A DNA stretch of 6,858 nt, taken from Chrysiogenia bacterium (lineage in GTDB: Bacteria; JAGRBM01). Position numbers and translations under genes: made by a program. The stretch is taken from positions 1 to 6,858 of the forward strand of contig JAGRBM010000624.1 of NCBI GenBank assembly GCA_020434085.1, read 5' to 3'. Within the stretch, counting starts at the first letter, position 1. Every line of letters begins with the position of its first letter. Under the pieces are notes generated by a model that worked only from the letters and a program-made list of their open reading frames with translations, had not been told where the DNA came from and did no database searches. Below are positions 5,224-6,858 of the stretch, piece after piece.

Positions 5224-6291
5224 TCCAGGCAGCTCGACAACCTCAGGCAGCAGGCCCTCGCCTTTGCCGGCGAGTTGGCCGACGCCTCGCTGGCGCGTCC
5301 CACCACGCGCGAGCAGTGGCTCGAAGTCCTCGCGCGCCTGAACAAACGCGGCTGGCTGGGCGGCGGGCTCAAGGATCTCTCCGAGGCAGGCGCCGTGCTG
5401 GAGGGGCTTGCCCGCGGCGGTGCCGACGCCGGCATTCCCATGACGCTGACCGTGCACTTCATCATGGCGCTGTGGGTACTCGGCAATTTCTGCCCCGAAC
5501 AAAGCGATCAGGTGCTGGGCAGCGGCGGCCTGTGTTGTATGGCCGCCAGCGAGCCCAAGGTGGGCTCCCATCCCCGGAAGATCCAAACCCGCGCGGTCCT
5601 GGATGGCGAGCGCTGGAAGCTCACCGGCACGAAGGTCTTCACCACCGGCGGGCCGCTGGCATCGCACCTGCTGGTGCTGGCTGTGTGCGGCGAATCCGGC
5701 GAGGGACGCGACCTCGGGCTGTTCCTTGTTCCCACGAGCGATCCCGGCGTGCGGGTCGAGGAGATGCCCACGCACCCGGGGCTCGAAGCCGCCCTCCACG
5801 GGGCGACCACTTTCGAGAACGCCACCGCCATCGCCCGCCTTGGCGGCACCGGCACCGCCAAGAACGGCTGGTCGCAGATCGTGCGCCCCTTCCGCCAGTG
5901 GGAGGATTCCCTGCTGCAAAGCTGGGTGGCGGGCCTTGCCTGGTACCAGACCCGCGCGGCGCTTCCCGGACTTGAGAAGCACGGCATCTCCGAGTTGCTT
6001 CGCGGCCGGCTGATCGCATGCACCGAGGCGCTCGCAACACTCGCCCGCGACGCTGCCGCGAGCCTGCTCGACGAGCAGGCGGGCGTAAGCCGCGAGTCGC
6101 TCATCGCGCGTCGCTATTCGTTCTTTGAAATGCTGCGGGCAATGGAAGCGCTGGTGAGCGAGGTTCGCGGCGCGCTCCCGGACGCGCCGCCCTCCGAGCT
6201 GGCCGCGCTGCAGGGGCTGTTCAATCAGCTTCGCTTTGCCGCGCGTTCGCGCGAGACGCTGCTTGCACAGGCCGCGCGCCTGCCGGGCTAG
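5221..6291 (+). CDS. Divergent, shortened acyl-CoA dehydrogenase family protein
   Basis: This 356-residue protein begins at TTG behind AAGGAG. The N-terminal and middle parts follow the acyl-CoA dehydrogenase plan. They include an alpha-helical start with LNKRGWLGGGL (40-50), VLEGLARGGADAGIPMTL (59-76) and VHFIMALWVLG. CCMAASEPKVGSHPRKIQTRAV (105-126) stands where family members have the TEPGAGSD block, followed by ERWKLTGTKVFTTGG (130-144) and LGLFLVP. The C-terminal helical part is poorly conserved. I see neither the GGxG(Y/F) flavin and substrate motif nor an obvious catalytic glutamate, and the chain is shorter than the usual 380-400 residues. FAD binding is plausible; normal dehydrogenase activity is doubtful. 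It lies 24 bases after rudS and is probably partly co-transcribed through the hairpin. It ends two bases before the convergent gene's stop. Confidence 0.75.
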   Translation: MSRQLDNLRQQALAFAGELADASLARPTTREQWLEVLARLNKRGWLGGGLKDLSEAGAVLEGLARGGADAGIPMTLTVHFIMALWVLGNFCPEQSDQVLGSGGLCCMAASEPKVGSHPRKIQTRAVLDGERWKLTGTKVFTTGGPLASHLLVLAVCGESGEGRDLGLFLVPTSDPGVRVEEMPTHPGLEAALHGATTFENATAIARLGGTGTAKNGWSQIVRPFRQWEDSLLQSWVAGLAWYQTRAALPGLEKHGISELLRGRLIACTEALATLARDAAASLLDEQAGVSRESLIARRYSFFEMLRAMEALVSEVRGALPDAPPSELAALQGLFNQLRFAARSRETLLAQAARLPG

Positions 6292-6293
6292 CG

Positions 6294-6858
6294 CTACTTC
6301 GTCTCGACTTCAGTCCACCAGTTGGGAGAGGCGCTCTCTACCTCACCCGACTCATGCAGGGAGTTCGCCAGTTCCAGCGACTTCATCCCGGCGGGCGTAT
6401 CGAGCACGTAGATCTGCCTGCTTTGGGTCAGCTTGCGTTGCACCGTGAGCCCCTTTGCCGCAATCCACGCTGCGCAGGCCTCGTCGGACATCGCCGAATC
6501 GAAAGTTACGATCACCCCGCCCGGAAGCGCGCGCCTGCCGCGGCCGCCGCGGTTATTGAATACCGGCGAGAACTTTCCGCCGGAAGCGCGTGCGGCCTTG
6601 GCACTTGCTGAGATGGAGTCCTCCGCCGAGCCCGCACCGGCCTTCCAGAAACGCACGCCTCCCCTGGCCTCGCCCGCCGCTTCGAGTCCCGGCGCCGGGG
6701 GAGCCGCCTTTGCAGGCGTCCGCTCTCCATCGAACTGCGCAATCAGTTCGGGGTCGAGATGAATCGTTCGCTTTCGCGCGCCGTCGTACCAGTAGTAGCT
6801 CGCACCGGTAACCGGCTTTGCCTTCGAACCGCTCGCCAGCACGGGGCTTCCCCAAAGC
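6294..6858 (-). CDS. Subtilase-propeptide-like protein without protease domain (5' end outside window)
   Basis: The frame is open from the right edge to the TAG at 6296-6294, giving 187 residues. The visible N-terminal part contains ASYYWYDGARKRTIHLDPELIAQF, resembling the Y-rich opening of propeptides of some subtilisin-like (S8) proteases. A long Ala/Gly-rich linker follows. The C-terminal part, PGGVIVTFDSAMSDEACAA through QIYVLDTPAG to GEVESASPNWW, resembles the fervidolysin-type propeptide pattern ending in an AEPN-like motif. A protease would normally continue from there, but the chain stops seven residues after this motif. The edge residues LWGSPVLASGSKA could be the end of a signal peptide beginning outside. 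Alternatively the GTG at 6842-6840, with GGGGAA upstream, could be the start. A secreted protease inhibitor or a lone propeptide is possible. It is convergent with the dehydrogenase gene and appears unrelated to the light operon. Confidence 0.6.
   Translation of the reverse strand, partial: LWGSPVLASGSKAKPVTGASYYWYDGARKRTIHLDPELIAQFDGERTPAKAAPPAPGLEAAGEARGGVRFWKAGAGSAEDSISASAKAARASGGKFSPVFNNRGGRGRRALPGGVIVTFDSAMSDEACAAWIAAKGLTVQRKLTQSRQIYVLDTPAGMKSLELANSLHESGEVESASPNWWTEVETK

Noticed and set aside
5020-5982. Long minus-strand open frame (320 codons) opposite rudS and the dehydrogenase-like gene
   Set aside because: It crosses the hairpin and two plus-strand genes with recognisable domains. 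Its product is Gly/Ala/Pro-rich without family motifs.
6292-6293. Bidirectional terminator between the convergent genes
   Set aside because: Only two bases separate the stop codons, and I found no hairpin with a U-tract at the junction.

Overview
The window looks like chromosomal DNA from a GC-rich free-living Gram-negative bacterium. The protein styles (a CarH-like B12 photoreceptor, a class II photolyase, a divergent acyl-CoA dehydrogenase relative and a six-helix membrane sensor) suggest a deltaproteobacterial or myxobacterial-type lineage. This is an impression from sequence style, not a phylogenetic result. I see no insertion sequence, tRNA, rRNA or CRISPR array.

Layout: positions 1-704 (minus strand) hold the 5' part of a six-helix membrane protein that runs off the left edge. 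Positions 705-924 are a divergent control region, visibly richer in A+T than the genes. It contains a good sigma70-type promoter for the plus-strand genes and three copies of a 12-bp operator-like element. From 925 to 6291 six plus-strand genes lie 9-28 bases apart: a CarH/LitR-type MerR-B12 regulator, a degenerate receiver-like protein, a small cysteine-containing protein, a class II CPD photolyase, a DUF523-DUF1722 protein (RudS type, tRNA 4-thiouridine desulfidase), and a short acyl-CoA dehydrogenase-like protein. A strong hairpin separates the last two. A convergent minus-strand gene (6294 to the right edge) resembles a subtilase propeptide without a protease domain.

Together these genes read as a light and near-UV response operon. 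CarH-type proteins hold adenosylcobalamin in the dark, repress DNA, and let go on illumination. The controlled genes would repair UV-made pyrimidine dimers (photolyase) and remove 4-thiouridine, the near-UV chromophore of bacterial tRNA (RudS). Two proteins of unknown function sit between the photoreceptor and the repair enzyme and are the least explained parts of the system. The RudS to dehydrogenase junction has an unusual hairpin: it has the stop codon of one gene in its loop and buries the Shine-Dalgarno site of the next gene in its stem.
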